Below are positions 36,602-45,608 of a DNA stretch of 64,000 bases, piece by piece. The position numbers were made by a program, and so were the translations under genes. This DNA is from Okeanomitos corallinicola TIOX110 (GTDB taxonomy: Bacteria > Cyanobacteriota > Cyanobacteriia > Cyanobacteriales > Nostocaceae). Each line of letters opens with the position of its first letter. Position 1 is the first letter of the stretch. The DNA lies in NCBI RefSeq assembly GCF_038050375.1, contig NZ_CP150886.1, forward strand, positions 4,009,318 through 4,073,317, in the 5' to 3' direction. The notes below the pieces were generated by a model, which was given only the letters and a program-made list of their open reading frames with translations, was not told the origin of the DNA and searched no databases.

Positions 36602-36708
36602 TACAGCAGATTCCGTTCTAATGAGTTACAAAGTTGAATCATGAAACTCTTGTGGTGCGGGCATCTTGCCCGCTAGATATGTACCTCATAACAGCGGGAA
36701 GTGCTGTA
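36602..36708 (+). mobile_element. MITE-like element, full copy
   Basis: A 107-bp non-coding element with imperfect terminal inverted repeats: TACAGCAGATTCCG at the left and the inverse of TACAGCACTTCCCG at the right. A perfect central palindrome GCGGGCATCTTGCCCGC lies within it. The outermost TA at both ends could be a TA target duplication, as made by IS630/Tc1-type transposases. Confidence 0.85.
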
Positions 36709-36986
36709 ATACAGATATATCAACGGAAGAAAAAATAAATTTTACCTATTTTGAACCCATAACATTTCAAGATTCAATATAAAACTCCCACACAGGCAAA
36801 CTATCTCGACTAAATATACCCACTTCCATTAGCAATCAGGGTTTGGAAGTAGTTTAATAGTGAAAATATGGTATTTTGTAAATTTTCAATGGAAAATAAT
36901 TACAGACAATAATCATAGACTTAAAAAATACAAACACGATAAATAGTCAAATAATTAAGAAAACAGAGGTCAAATAATAGAAATTT

Positions 36987-39212
36987 ATGAGTAACCAAAA
37001 TCCTGGTCAAATGTCAAAGGCAAATGAGAATGGCAGATTAATAATCACACCTGAGACACTACCAACTCAGAATATTCCTTACTTAGAAGTAGAAGAAGAT
37101 GACGGTAGCTTAAAAGACTTTTTAGGTATTATTCGGCGTAGAGCATTAGTCATAGTGGGAGTAGTTTCTGTTGTGATGGCTTATGTGACTTACTCGACGC
37201 TAAATTCAAAAACAATATATCAAGGTAGTTTCCAACTTTTAGTTGAGCCAGTCAATAGCGACAGTAGCTTAGGACAAATCCCTTTACCAGATTCTTCTAT
37301 TGCCAAGTCTAATCTAGACTACGCCAGTCAAATTCAGGTACTCAGAAGCGAAGAATTAATCAAAGATGTTTTGCCAAAGCTAAAATCAAGCCATCCTGAT
37401 ATCACTTATAAGACACTAATTAATAACTTGACTATTAGGCGATTAGGTTCAACAAAAGTTATAGAAATAAGTTATAAAAATCCAGATCGTAAAAAAATTG
37501 ACTTAGTATTAGAAACACTATCTAAGTTTTATTTAGACTACAGTTTAGATAAACGCAAAACTAAATTAAACCAAGGACTTCAATTCGTAGAAGACCAACT
37601 ACCTGCTATTAGAAATCGGGTAGCACAATTACAACAAAAACTGCAAATTTTTAGACAAAGGTATGATTTTCTTGATCCAGAGAATCAGTCCAGTGCTGTT
37701 GCATCCCAACTACAAAAACTAGAGGAAGAAAGACTAGGAATTGATCAACAATTAGCCTCAGCTAGAGCTACTTATATAAGTTTATCAACACCAGAAGGTC
37801 AAAAAGCAACATTAAACGATGCATCTATTTACAGCCAATTAATATCTCAATTACGACAATTAGAATCCCAACTATCAGCAGAGTTAGTCCGTTTTCAACC
37901 TGATAGTCCATCCATAGCAGTATTAGAGGAAAAAAGACAAAACCTTTTACCATTAATCGAGGATGAGCAAAAGCGATACATAGGATTAAAATTAGCTGAA
38001 GCAATGAGTGCTATTCAATTGCTAGAAGTAAAAAGCCAAGAATTGGCAAGAGTAGAACAACAAACCAGACAGAAATTTCAACAATTACCAATCCTAGCTA
38101 GAGAATATAGTGAAATTCAAAGAAATTTACAACTTGCCAATGAAAGTTTAAACCGTTTTCTAGCTACCCGTGAAAACCTGGTTATCCAAGTGGCTCAGAC
38201 AGAGTTGCCTTGGGAATTAATACAAGCACCAACTCGAGGTGAATTACCGATATTACCAAACATACCCCAAAATTTATTAATGGGACTATTCAGTAGTTTA
38301 GCTATGGGTGTGGGTATTGGTTTCTTATTGGAAAAACTTGATAATACTTATCATGATGTTGCTAGTTTGAAAGAAAAAATCAAATTACCTTTCTTGGGAA
38401 CTCTCCCTATAGACAAAAGTATTGTTGGTTATCAATCCTCATACTCAAATCTCATCGCTTCAGAATCAGAATCTCGCATAAATATCCAAAAAAACGGACT
38501 TTTATCTGTTTTTCGTCGCCAGTCTGCTAATGCGGCTAACAACTACTATGGACAAGGGTTATTTTGGGAATCTTTACAGGTTTTATATGCAAATATTCAA
38601 CTACTAAATTCTGATCAACCTATTCGTTCTCTAACTGTTTCTTCCACGATGCCTGGAGATGGAAAAACTACAGTATCATTCCACTTAGCACAGATAGCCG
38701 CTGCATTGGGAAAACGAGTTTTATTGGTAGATGGAGATTTGCGCCGCGCCCAGGTTCACAAGTTGTCAGGATTAAATAATTTCTTGGGTTTAAGTAATGT
38801 TCTTACTTCTAATATGCCTGTGGAGCAAGTCATTCAACAGTTACCTGACATGGATCTATTATCTGTGATTACTGCTGGTTCAGCCCCACCAGACCCAGCA
38901 AGATTGCTATCTTCAGATAAGATGAAGCAATTAATGGAATATTTCAATGAGAATTTTGATTTGGTGATTTATGATGCTCCGCCTATGTTGGGACTCGTTG
39001 ATGCTAGGCTTTTAGCACCACAAACAGACGGTATGCTATTGGTAGTTAGAATTGATAAGACTGATAAATCTGCACTTATGCAGCTCCAAGATAGTTTGAG
39101 AAATTCCCCTATTAATGTCTTAGGTGTAGTTGCCAACGGAGATAGGCAAAAACTCACTAGCTACAATTACTACTACAGTGCAGGTAGAGAAGCCCGACAA
39201 TCTGAATTCTAG
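36987..39212 (+). CDS. Exopolysaccharide tyrosine autokinase (Wzc/CpsD-type BY-kinase)
   Basis: A 741-residue polysaccharide co-polymerase with a fused bacterial tyrosine kinase. A first membrane span (RALVIVGVVSVVMAYVTYS, about residues 52-70), a Wzz-type periplasmic region with long coiled coils (about 200-400), and a second span (about 428-448) are followed by the kinase domain: Walker A STMPGDGKTTVSFHL (about 553), Walker A' VLLVDGDLRR (about 576) and Walker B DLVIYDAPP (about 657). The tail has a tyrosine cluster (YNYYY) for autophosphorylation. Such proteins control chain length and export in the Wzy pathway. Confidence 0.95.
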   Translation: MSNQNPGQMSKANENGRLIITPETLPTQNIPYLEVEEDDGSLKDFLGIIRRRALVIVGVVSVVMAYVTYSTLNSKTIYQGSFQLLVEPVNSDSSLGQIPLPDSSIAKSNLDYASQIQVLRSEELIKDVLPKLKSSHPDITYKTLINNLTIRRLGSTKVIEISYKNPDRKKIDLVLETLSKFYLDYSLDKRKTKLNQGLQFVEDQLPAIRNRVAQLQQKLQIFRQRYDFLDPENQSSAVASQLQKLEEERLGIDQQLASARATYISLSTPEGQKATLNDASIYSQLISQLRQLESQLSAELVRFQPDSPSIAVLEEKRQNLLPLIEDEQKRYIGLKLAEAMSAIQLLEVKSQELARVEQQTRQKFQQLPILAREYSEIQRNLQLANESLNRFLATRENLVIQVAQTELPWELIQAPTRGELPILPNIPQNLLMGLFSSLAMGVGIGFLLEKLDNTYHDVASLKEKIKLPFLGTLPIDKSIVGYQSSYSNLIASESESRINIQKNGLLSVFRRQSANAANNYYGQGLFWESLQVLYANIQLLNSDQPIRSLTVSSTMPGDGKTTVSFHLAQIAAALGKRVLLVDGDLRRAQVHKLSGLNNFLGLSNVLTSNMPVEQVIQQLPDMDLLSVITAGSAPPDPARLLSSDKMKQLMEYFNENFDLVIYDAPPMLGLVDARLLAPQTDGMLLVVRIDKTDKSALMQLQDSLRNSPINVLGVVANGDRQKLTSYNYYYSAGREARQSEF

Positions 39213-39588
39213 TGTCATTAGTTGGCAAGATGTTGATTTTCAACTACAGGATAAGTCCTTCCTGATCTCCATTACTCTATCCAAAATTTATGGAATGAAT
39301 TTACAGCACTTTCCGTACACCCTTGGCGGGCAAGATGCCCACCCCACAAAAGTTTTATCATTTATGTCTGTACCTTATTGGCATACAATATTCTGCATCG
39401 CTTACAATTTTCGCTTATACGAGACTGGAGATAACTTTTTTGGTTATTTATAATAGCGCATAAGAATAATCTTTCAACCATCAGTTATACTACACACATC
39501 CATCAGAACAATAAATCTGGGGATCGCTTGCAGTCTTGTTCACAATTTGTTACAAAAGTACAAAGAACTTCTAGAGATCCAGAATCTA
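39213..39588. other. Intergenic region between kinase gene and DUF2993 gene
   Basis: About 375 bases. It contains the inverted, shortened MITE copy at 39302-39400; the rest is AT-rich leader sequence of the next gene. Confidence 0.5.
39302..39400 (-). mobile_element. MITE-like element, inverted and internally deleted copy
   Basis: Begins TACAGCACTTTCCG, then GGCGGGCAAGATGCCCACCC and CACAAAAGTTTTATCATT, i.e. the family sequence read in reverse. About 14 bases between the terminal repeat and the palindrome are missing. The far end (CAATATTCTGCATCG) is degenerate, so the right boundary is approximate. Confidence 0.65.
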
Positions 39589-40383
39589 ATGTTAGGCGGA
39601 CTTACTGGTTTAACAGATCCCAAAGGTACAGATTGGGGAGAGCGGATGCTCAACACAGTCGCAAGCCAAACGATTCGCCATTTGTTTACCCAAAGCGAGT
39701 CAGTAGAAGTCTTTGTGCGCTGCCACCCCTCCAGCAAACTGTTGCAAGGCAGCATTGATAGCTTTAAAATGAGCGGTCGCGGCCTGGTAATTCGGAGAGA
39801 CTTCGCAGTTGAGGAAATGTCTTTTGAAACTGATGCGGTGGCAATTGACTTTAGTTCAGTTTTAAGTGGCAAACTCAAACTGAAACAACCCACCCAAGCA
39901 GTAGCTCAAGTAGTATTATCAGAAGCAGGTATTAATCAGGCATTCAAAGCGGAATTAGTAAAAAAACGTTTGCTTAACCTTTCCGAGCCAACTTTAACAG
40001 CCATATCTGGTGGACAACCAGTTTCCTTTACTGAAGTTGAAATCCAGTTATTACCGGGAAATAGCTTACATCTTATCGCTCAAGCTGATTTAAATAACGG
40101 GGAAATTGTACCGTTGAGAATGACTTTAAATGTAGGTATTGAAAAGCGAAGAAGGGTTTCTTTTAAGAATCCCAAAATAGAAATGGAGCAAATACCAGAA
40201 CCACAGCGGGACATTTCCCAAGCTTTAAGCGTCGCACTGGTAGAAATTTTAGATAATATGGTTGATTTAGACCGCTTTGATTTAGATGGTGTCAAAATGC
40301 GGCTCAATCGTCTAGAAACAGAAGGTCAGAAATTAATTTTTAGTGGATATGCAGAAATAGAAAGAATTCCTAGCACTGGTTAA
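39589..40383 (+). CDS. DUF2993 domain protein (LmeA-like)
   Basis: A 264-residue protein of the DUF2993/LmeA family, beginning MLGGLTGLTDPKGTDWGERM. The segment VFVRCHPSSKLLQGSIDSFKMSGRG (split: VFVRCHPSSKLL then QGSIDSFKMSGRG) is typical. Family members in actinobacteria are involved in envelope lipoglycan maturation; in cyanobacteria the role is unknown. ATG 39589 is preferred; a TTG start at 39547 would add 14 residues. No signal peptide is visible. It converges on the ugd gene with a strong hairpin between. Confidence 0.78.
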   Translation: MLGGLTGLTDPKGTDWGERMLNTVASQTIRHLFTQSESVEVFVRCHPSSKLLQGSIDSFKMSGRGLVIRRDFAVEEMSFETDAVAIDFSSVLSGKLKLKQPTQAVAQVVLSEAGINQAFKAELVKKRLLNLSEPTLTAISGGQPVSFTEVEIQLLPGNSLHLIAQADLNNGEIVPLRMTLNVGIEKRRRVSFKNPKIEMEQIPEPQRDISQALSVALVEILDNMVDLDRFDLDGVKMRLNRLETEGQKLIFSGYAEIERIPSTG

Positions 40384-40415
40384 CACCCAATAAAAATTTT
40401 AAACTTTAACTTGAT

Positions 40416-40439
40416 ACCGCCCAGTGAAAACTGGGCGGT
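40416..40439. terminator. Hairpin between convergent genes
   Basis: ACCGCCCAGT and ACTGGGCGGT form a perfect 10-bp GC-rich stem with a GAAA tetraloop, between the stops of the convergent DUF2993 and ugd genes. There is no long T-run on either side, but the position suggests a two-way terminator. Confidence 0.65.
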
Positions 40440-40481
40440 AATGATTAGAAGCCGAAAAAACCTGAGTTGGTAATATTTTTT

Positions 40482-41861
40482 TTAATTTTTCGCCGTCCGT
40501 CCTACACCTACATATTGAAAACCAGCTTTTGCCATTGCTTCAGGGTTCAGGAAGTTACGACCATCAATCATCACAGGGTGGTTCATTAGTTGAGCCATTT
40601 TTACATAGTCCAAAGTGTTGAACTGTTGCCATTCAGTAACGAGTACCAAAGCATCACAACCATCTGCTAGTCTTTCTGCATCAGTTTCTACCAACACTCC
40701 AGAAAGACCATGACGCATACCAGTTTGGGAAATAATCGGATCATAAGCTTTGACCTTAGCTCCTAGTCGGTTGAGTTGTTCAATCAAATTCAGTGCGGGA
40801 GCATCACGTAAATCATCTGTATCTGGTTTGAAAGTTAAGCCTAGCAGTCCCACGGTTTTACCTTTGAGGATTTTCAAAGCTTGTTGTAGTTTTTCTAGAG
40901 CTATCAAACGTTGTCGCTCGTTCACACTTACAGCGGATTTGAGTAGCTGGGCTTCATAACCATAGTCATCGGCAGTATGAATTAGGGCAGATACATCTTT
41001 GGGAAAACAAGAACCACCCCAACCAATACCAGCTTGTAAGAACTTGTTACCAATCCGGGAATCTAAACCGATACCCTTAGCTACTTGAGTAACATCAGCA
41101 CCAACGCGATCGCAAATATTTGCCACTTCATTAATAAAGCTAATCTTGGTAGCTAAAAAGGCATTGGCCGCATATTTGATCATCTCCGCTGAACTTAGGT
41201 CTGTCACCAATACTGGTACAGGTGGTAAGGACTGATCAGCCGCCAACTTACGTTCCACAATGGGAGCATACAATTCTTTCATCATGCCGATCGCTTGTTG
41301 ACTATTTCCTCCCAAAACAATCCGATCTGGGTTAAAGGTGTCATAAACTGCCGAACCTTCCCGCAAAAACTCTGGGTTACTAACCACATCAAACTGATTA
41401 GCAATTTCTGGCAATTTCTCTTCGGCAGATTTCTGGCGTTCAGCAATACCATCTAAGACAATCATCCGCACCCAATCACCAGAACCAATGGGTACAGTAG
41501 ATTTATTAACAATTACCTTATAACCACCATTGAGATTAGCTCCAATACCACGAGCTACAGCTTCCACATAACGGGTATCACTTTCACCATTGGGTAAAGG
41601 AGGAGTTCCCACCGCAATAAACAGAATTTCCCCGTGAGTTACTCCCGCTGCTAAATCCGCAGAAAACTGAATATTACCGTTTTGAATACAAGACTGCATA
41701 ATTTCCGAAAGTCCAGGCTCAAAAATTGGTGACTGCCCAGATTTCATTAATTTGACTTTTTCTTCGTTGTTATCTATGCAAATAACATCATGGCCAGAGT
41801 GTGCTAAACAAACACCTGTCACTAAACCTACATAACCAGTCCCAATTACACAAACACGCAT
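40482..41861 (-). CDS. ugd: UDP-glucose 6-dehydrogenase
   Basis: A 459-residue NAD-dependent enzyme that oxidises UDP-glucose twice to UDP-glucuronate. The Rossmann start VCVIGTGYVGLVTGVCLAHS, VNKSTVPIGSGD, EFLREGSAVYDTFNPDRIVLGG (split here as EFLREGSAVYD and FNPDRIVLG), the catalytic cysteine motif GWGGSCFPKDVSAL (about residues 277-290) and LGLTFKPDTDDLRDAPAL are all intact. It lies 90 bases downstream of the UDP-glucuronate decarboxylase gene on the same strand; together they make UDP-xylose from UDP-glucose. Confidence 0.96.
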   Translation of the reverse strand: MRVCVIGTGYVGLVTGVCLAHSGHDVICIDNNEEKVKLMKSGQSPIFEPGLSEIMQSCIQNGNIQFSADLAAGVTHGEILFIAVGTPPLPNGESDTRYVEAVARGIGANLNGGYKVIVNKSTVPIGSGDWVRMIVLDGIAERQKSAEEKLPEIANQFDVVSNPEFLREGSAVYDTFNPDRIVLGGNSQQAIGMMKELYAPIVERKLAADQSLPPVPVLVTDLSSAEMIKYAANAFLATKISFINEVANICDRVGADVTQVAKGIGLDSRIGNKFLQAGIGWGGSCFPKDVSALIHTADDYGYEAQLLKSAVSVNERQRLIALEKLQQALKILKGKTVGLLGLTFKPDTDDLRDAPALNLIEQLNRLGAKVKAYDPIISQTGMRHGLSGVLVETDAERLADGCDALVLVTEWQQFNTLDYVKMAQLMNHPVMIDGRNFLNPEAMAKAGFQYVGVGRTAKN

Positions 41862-41951
41862 TGTTTAAGCTCCAATTATCATTGTTGACATTAGTTATCA
41901 ATCATTAGTCACTGTTAAATTAATGACTAATGATAAATTACAAATCAAGAC

Positions 41952-42884
41952 TTACTTACTATTCATCCGTTCACGGAAATTATCTACTGTCAGTTTTAAT
42001 CCCTCTTGTAAAGGAATAGTAGGATCCCAATTTAACCGGGTTTTTGCCATAGTAATGTCAGGACGACGACGACGGGGATCATCAGCAGGGAGGGGTTCAA
42101 ACTTGATTTCTGCGTTGGGGTTAATCAAATTTTGTACAGCCTGTGCTAGTTCTAAAATGGTGTATTCATCAGGATTACCAAGATTTACCGGCCCGATGTA
42201 TTCACCGTTCATCAGTTTGATCAGACCATCAACCAAGTCAGAAACATAGCAGAAACTACGAGTTTGTTTACCTTCTCCGTAGACAGTTAGGGGAATACCC
42301 TGTAATGCTTGCACCACAAAGTTACTAACTACTCGACCGTCATTTTCTAGCATTCTCGGTCCGTAGGTATTAAATATTCTGGCTACACGAATATCAACAT
42401 TATTTTCTCGGTGATAGTCAAAGGCTAAGGTTTCGGCTATTCTTTTACCTTCGTCGTAACAGGAACGAATACCAATGGGGTTGACGTTACCTCGATAATC
42501 TTCTGTTTGTGGATGGACTTCTGGATCACCATACACTTCACTGGTAGAAGCTAATAAAAATCTAGCCTTGACACGTTTGGCTAGACCTAGCATATTCAGT
42601 GTTCCCATCACGTTGGTCTTGACGGTTTTAATTGGGTTGTACTGATAATGCACAGGGGAAGCAGGACAGGCTAAATGATAGACTTGATCAACTTCTAACC
42701 GAATTGGTTCGGTAATATCGTGACGGATAATCTCAAATTTAGGGTTATTCAACCATTTGAGGAGATTTTGCTTGCGTCCGGTATAGAAGTTATCAATACA
42801 TATAACTTCGTGACCTTCCGTCATTAATCGGTCAGTTAGATGAGAGCCAATAAAACCAGCACCACCAGTTACCAAAATTCTCAT
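41952..42884 (-). CDS. UDP-glucuronate decarboxylase (UDP-xylose synthase), SDR family
   Basis: A 310-residue extended short-chain dehydrogenase. [19 protein letters not shown] (NAD binding), [36 protein letters not shown] and the catalytic Tyr/Lys in [11 protein letters not shown] are hallmark residues of UDP-xylose synthase rather than of general 4-epimerases (which usually read YxxSK). It converts UDP-glucuronate to UDP-xylose with NAD cycling. It starts the two-gene minus-strand unit with ugd. It could supply xylose or glucuronic acid to the adjacent polysaccharide island. Confidence 0.93.
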   Translation of the reverse strand: MRILVTGGAGFIGSHLTDRLMTEGHEVICIDNFYTGRKQNLLKWLNNPKFEIIRHDITEPIRLEVDQVYHLACPASPVHYQYNPIKTVKTNVMGTLNMLGLAKRVKARFLLASTSEVYGDPEVHPQTEDYRGNVNPIGIRSCYDEGKRIAETLAFDYHRENNVDIRVARIFNTYGPRMLENDGRVVSNFVVQALQGIPLTVYGEGKQTRSFCYVSDLVDGLIKLMNGEYIGPVNLGNPDEYTILELAQAVQNLINPNAEIKFEPLPADDPRRRRPDITMAKTRLNWDPTIPLQEGLKLTVDNFRERMNSK

Positions 42885-43135
42885 AGTTTTCCAGATATTT
42901 TACAGATATTTGTACAGGGTATAATCATCATTTTCAGATTATTCAGTTTGGGTACAAAACAATAGCTTGTTGAGAAATAACACTGAATTAATGTAATCTA
43001 ATCATACTACGTAGGGCTTGCGGGGGGCAGTTGTCAAAATTAAAGACTATTTTCAAATTACTAAATCAGATTGAGTGTGTATTTCATCAAATCTTTAATA
43101 AAATATCAAATTTTTTGTCAAAATAGTTGCAGTAT

Positions 43136-45313
43136 TTATTTATACCTTAACACCCAGGATTGTATCAAGTCTGTTTGATCAGGAGGATTGTTTGAAAACG
43201 TAGCTTGTTGATCATGCTGCGGTTCTCCAAGAATAATGATTGAACAGGTGAGTTGCCTAAACAATTCGTCGGCAACATCGCTGATAGCTAACCCTCCTGG
43301 AGTAGTCAGATGACGCATAGAAGGCAAAATCACTAAATCATACAATCTGGCTGCTTGTAAAATTGCTTGGATGGGATTTTCGTGGGTGATAATTTGAATA
43401 TCTGGCGGATTTGGTATGACCAATTGAGAGACTAAACTAGAAATATGGGATCTTCTAGCTGTGACTTCATCGCTACTGGTGCGGCGATCGCAAATATTAA
43501 TCACCGTAATTTGGGATTGATTAGCATCTGCTAAAGTCTGAGCAAAATGTAGAGGTGTAAGTGATGGGTTGATTAAATTCTCCATCGGGATGAGAATACG
43601 CCCAATTCTGCTGGGAGATTCGACTAAACTGGCGATCGCCACTGGACAGTGTGCCGCCCAAAGCACATTATCAATAATATTTCCAAATAACCGCGCCCTC
43701 AAACCAGTGCGTTTACCCCAACCCATAATAATTAAATTTGCCCTTTGTTCACGAGCCGTCCGACAAATGCCGTCAGCAAAACCATCATCAATTCTTAATA
43801 AGGGTTCTGCTGATGCGCCTAATGACTCACTTTGGGCTGTAGCTTGTGCCAATAACCTTTCACTGTGCTGACAAGCTGCTTGTAGCTGAGGAGTATCCAT
43901 TTTTGCCGTAGCTGCGGCGATCGCCAAAGGTAAAATTTTGCCCTGGGACTGACAGGCTAACAATGCGGCCATTTCGATTAAATACTTTTGATTTTCAGGA
44001 TTAGAAACAGGTACAACTATCGTAAATTCTCGCTGTGTGGACTCTCCTGACTGTTTAGATAAGGTAATTCGAGGTACATCCCTGACTTCGGCAAATGTCA
44101 ATGCCACCGCACTACTAGCCACCAAACTTGTTAACCAAGGTCCAACAATTGCAGTGATCAGCACCAAAATAATAGCGCAGTTTAATAGTTCTACGGAAAA
44201 TAAACCAGTGCCATATCCGCCTAAAGCCACTGCTAAATTTATACTTACCAGAGGAATAGATAGAGACCAAATCGTCAGAGTCTCTTGCCAGTTATAGCGA
44301 TAAACAAGTTTTGTGAAAATAGCCGCTAAAAATTTACTAGCTAATAAAATACTCAAAATTATTATTAATAATTTGATTGTGCTGTATCCCTGAAATAAAG
44401 CAGGTAAATCAATCCGTAAACCTAGATCAATAAATAAAATGGGAATGAACAGAACACTACCTATAAAAATTAATTTTTCTTTAACTGGACTCTCACCCAC
44501 TGATTCATTAACGGCGAAACCTGCCAAAAAGAAACCAGCAATTTTTGTCAACCCCATTAATTGGGCAATGACAACAGCAAAAAATACAGACATCAACACA
44601 CATAAAAACTTGTTAAATTCTTCATCTCCAAAACGGTATAAAAATTCTTTGTTTGCCCAGTCGAATCCAACTAAAACAATCACAAAGTAAATAATAACTA
44701 ATCCCAATTTACTAATTGTATGAGCAAAACTAAATACCCCACTATCAAAACTTGCTAACGCCAAAGTTAACATTAGTAATGTCCCGATATCTGTAAAGAC
44801 TTTAGCCCCCATAGTCATAGTGACAGCCTGATTATTGACTAGCCCCAAACGACTAATAATAGGATAAGTCAAAGGCGAATAGGATGGCAGCAAACAACCT
44901 ATTAATATAGAAATATGCCAATCTAATCCTAGAAATTTTCCTGCCAATGTTCCTAGTATGAGAGGTAAACAGAAAATTAGGCTACCAAATAATAGTGAAC
45001 GACTTTGCTGGCGACGAAAAAATTGAATGTTAAATTCTAATCCTGCTACAAACATTAGGTAAGCTAACCCAATATCTGATAATAAACTAATTATTAGTGT
45101 TTCCGACTCAAATAAATGCCAGCATGACGGACCAAGAACTACTCCAGAGATAATTAGACCCACCAATGCTGGTAACTTTAATTTCTCAAATATAATCGGT
45201 ATTACAATTACAATCAACAATAAAATTGCAGTAGAAATAATTGGTTCTTGTTCAAGAACTTGATTATTTGAGTCTAAAGTTAAAATTTGTGGTAGAGGTG
45301 GCAAAATTAGCAT
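43136..45313 (-). CDS. Cation/proton antiporter (CPA2 family) with C-terminal universal-stress domains
   Basis: A 725-residue protein. Residues about 20-400 contain twelve or so membrane segments of the Na+/K+:H+ exchanger (CPA2/KefB) family, including FEKLKLPALVGLIISGVVLG and SDIGLAYLMFVAGLEFN. From about 430 to the end are two UspA-like cytoplasmic domains (ANLIIMGWGKRTGLRARLFG is the nucleotide-loop-like region; a weaker second copy follows). This antiporter-Usp fusion is widespread in cyanobacteria and may couple ion flux to an ATP or stress signal. Transported ion not determined. Confidence 0.9.
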   Translation of the reverse strand: MLILPPLPQILTLDSNNQVLEQEPIISTAILLLIVIVIPIIFEKLKLPALVGLIISGVVLGPSCWHLFESETLIISLLSDIGLAYLMFVAGLEFNIQFFRRQQSRSLLFGSLIFCLPLILGTLAGKFLGLDWHISILIGCLLPSYSPLTYPIISRLGLVNNQAVTMTMGAKVFTDIGTLLMLTLALASFDSGVFSFAHTISKLGLVIIYFVIVLVGFDWANKEFLYRFGDEEFNKFLCVLMSVFFAVVIAQLMGLTKIAGFFLAGFAVNESVGESPVKEKLIFIGSVLFIPILFIDLGLRIDLPALFQGYSTIKLLIIILSILLASKFLAAIFTKLVYRYNWQETLTIWSLSIPLVSINLAVALGGYGTGLFSVELLNCAIILVLITAIVGPWLTSLVASSAVALTFAEVRDVPRITLSKQSGESTQREFTIVVPVSNPENQKYLIEMAALLACQSQGKILPLAIAAATAKMDTPQLQAACQHSERLLAQATAQSESLGASAEPLLRIDDGFADGICRTAREQRANLIIMGWGKRTGLRARLFGNIIDNVLWAAHCPVAIASLVESPSRIGRILIPMENLINPSLTPLHFAQTLADANQSQITVINICDRRTSSDEVTARRSHISSLVSQLVIPNPPDIQIITHENPIQAILQAARLYDLVILPSMRHLTTPGGLAISDVADELFRQLTCSIIILGEPQHDQQATFSNNPPDQTDLIQSWVLRYK

Positions 45314-45608
45314 TATCTAAAACAATTATTGGTTTGATATTTGTGCTAAATATTAGTTTAATTTTAGTTTAATTTATTTAAGTGCTGTAATATGTAAAAT
45401 ACCCAGAAAATAAATAATTGAAAGTAGAGTTTTTCAGTTGTAGTTTTTTTGTAATTGCTTCACTTCTACTTTTATTCTGATCTGACAAATTATTCTATGT
45501 CAGGATTAATAAGTAAATTGGCGTAAATGTTTTTTCTAGATTATTCCTGAGCATAAAGAATAAAGTAGGAAAGCAAAATATCATCACAATGTCACGCCTA
45601 ACAGTTGA

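Larger units (their letters stand above)
36271..36986. other. Long intergenic region upstream of the tyrosine autokinase gene
   Basis: About 716 bases. Its middle is filled by two MITE-like elements in the same orientation (36487-36593 and 36602-36708). The remaining AT-rich flanks probably carry the promoter of the kinase gene. Confidence 0.6.

Noticed and set aside
39130-39453. Open frame covering the 3' end of the kinase gene and the MITE
   Set aside because: Its reading frame runs through the mobile element and has no coding character.
39540-39893. Minus-strand open frame overlapping the DUF2993 gene
   Set aside because: Antisense shadow of a well-supported gene.
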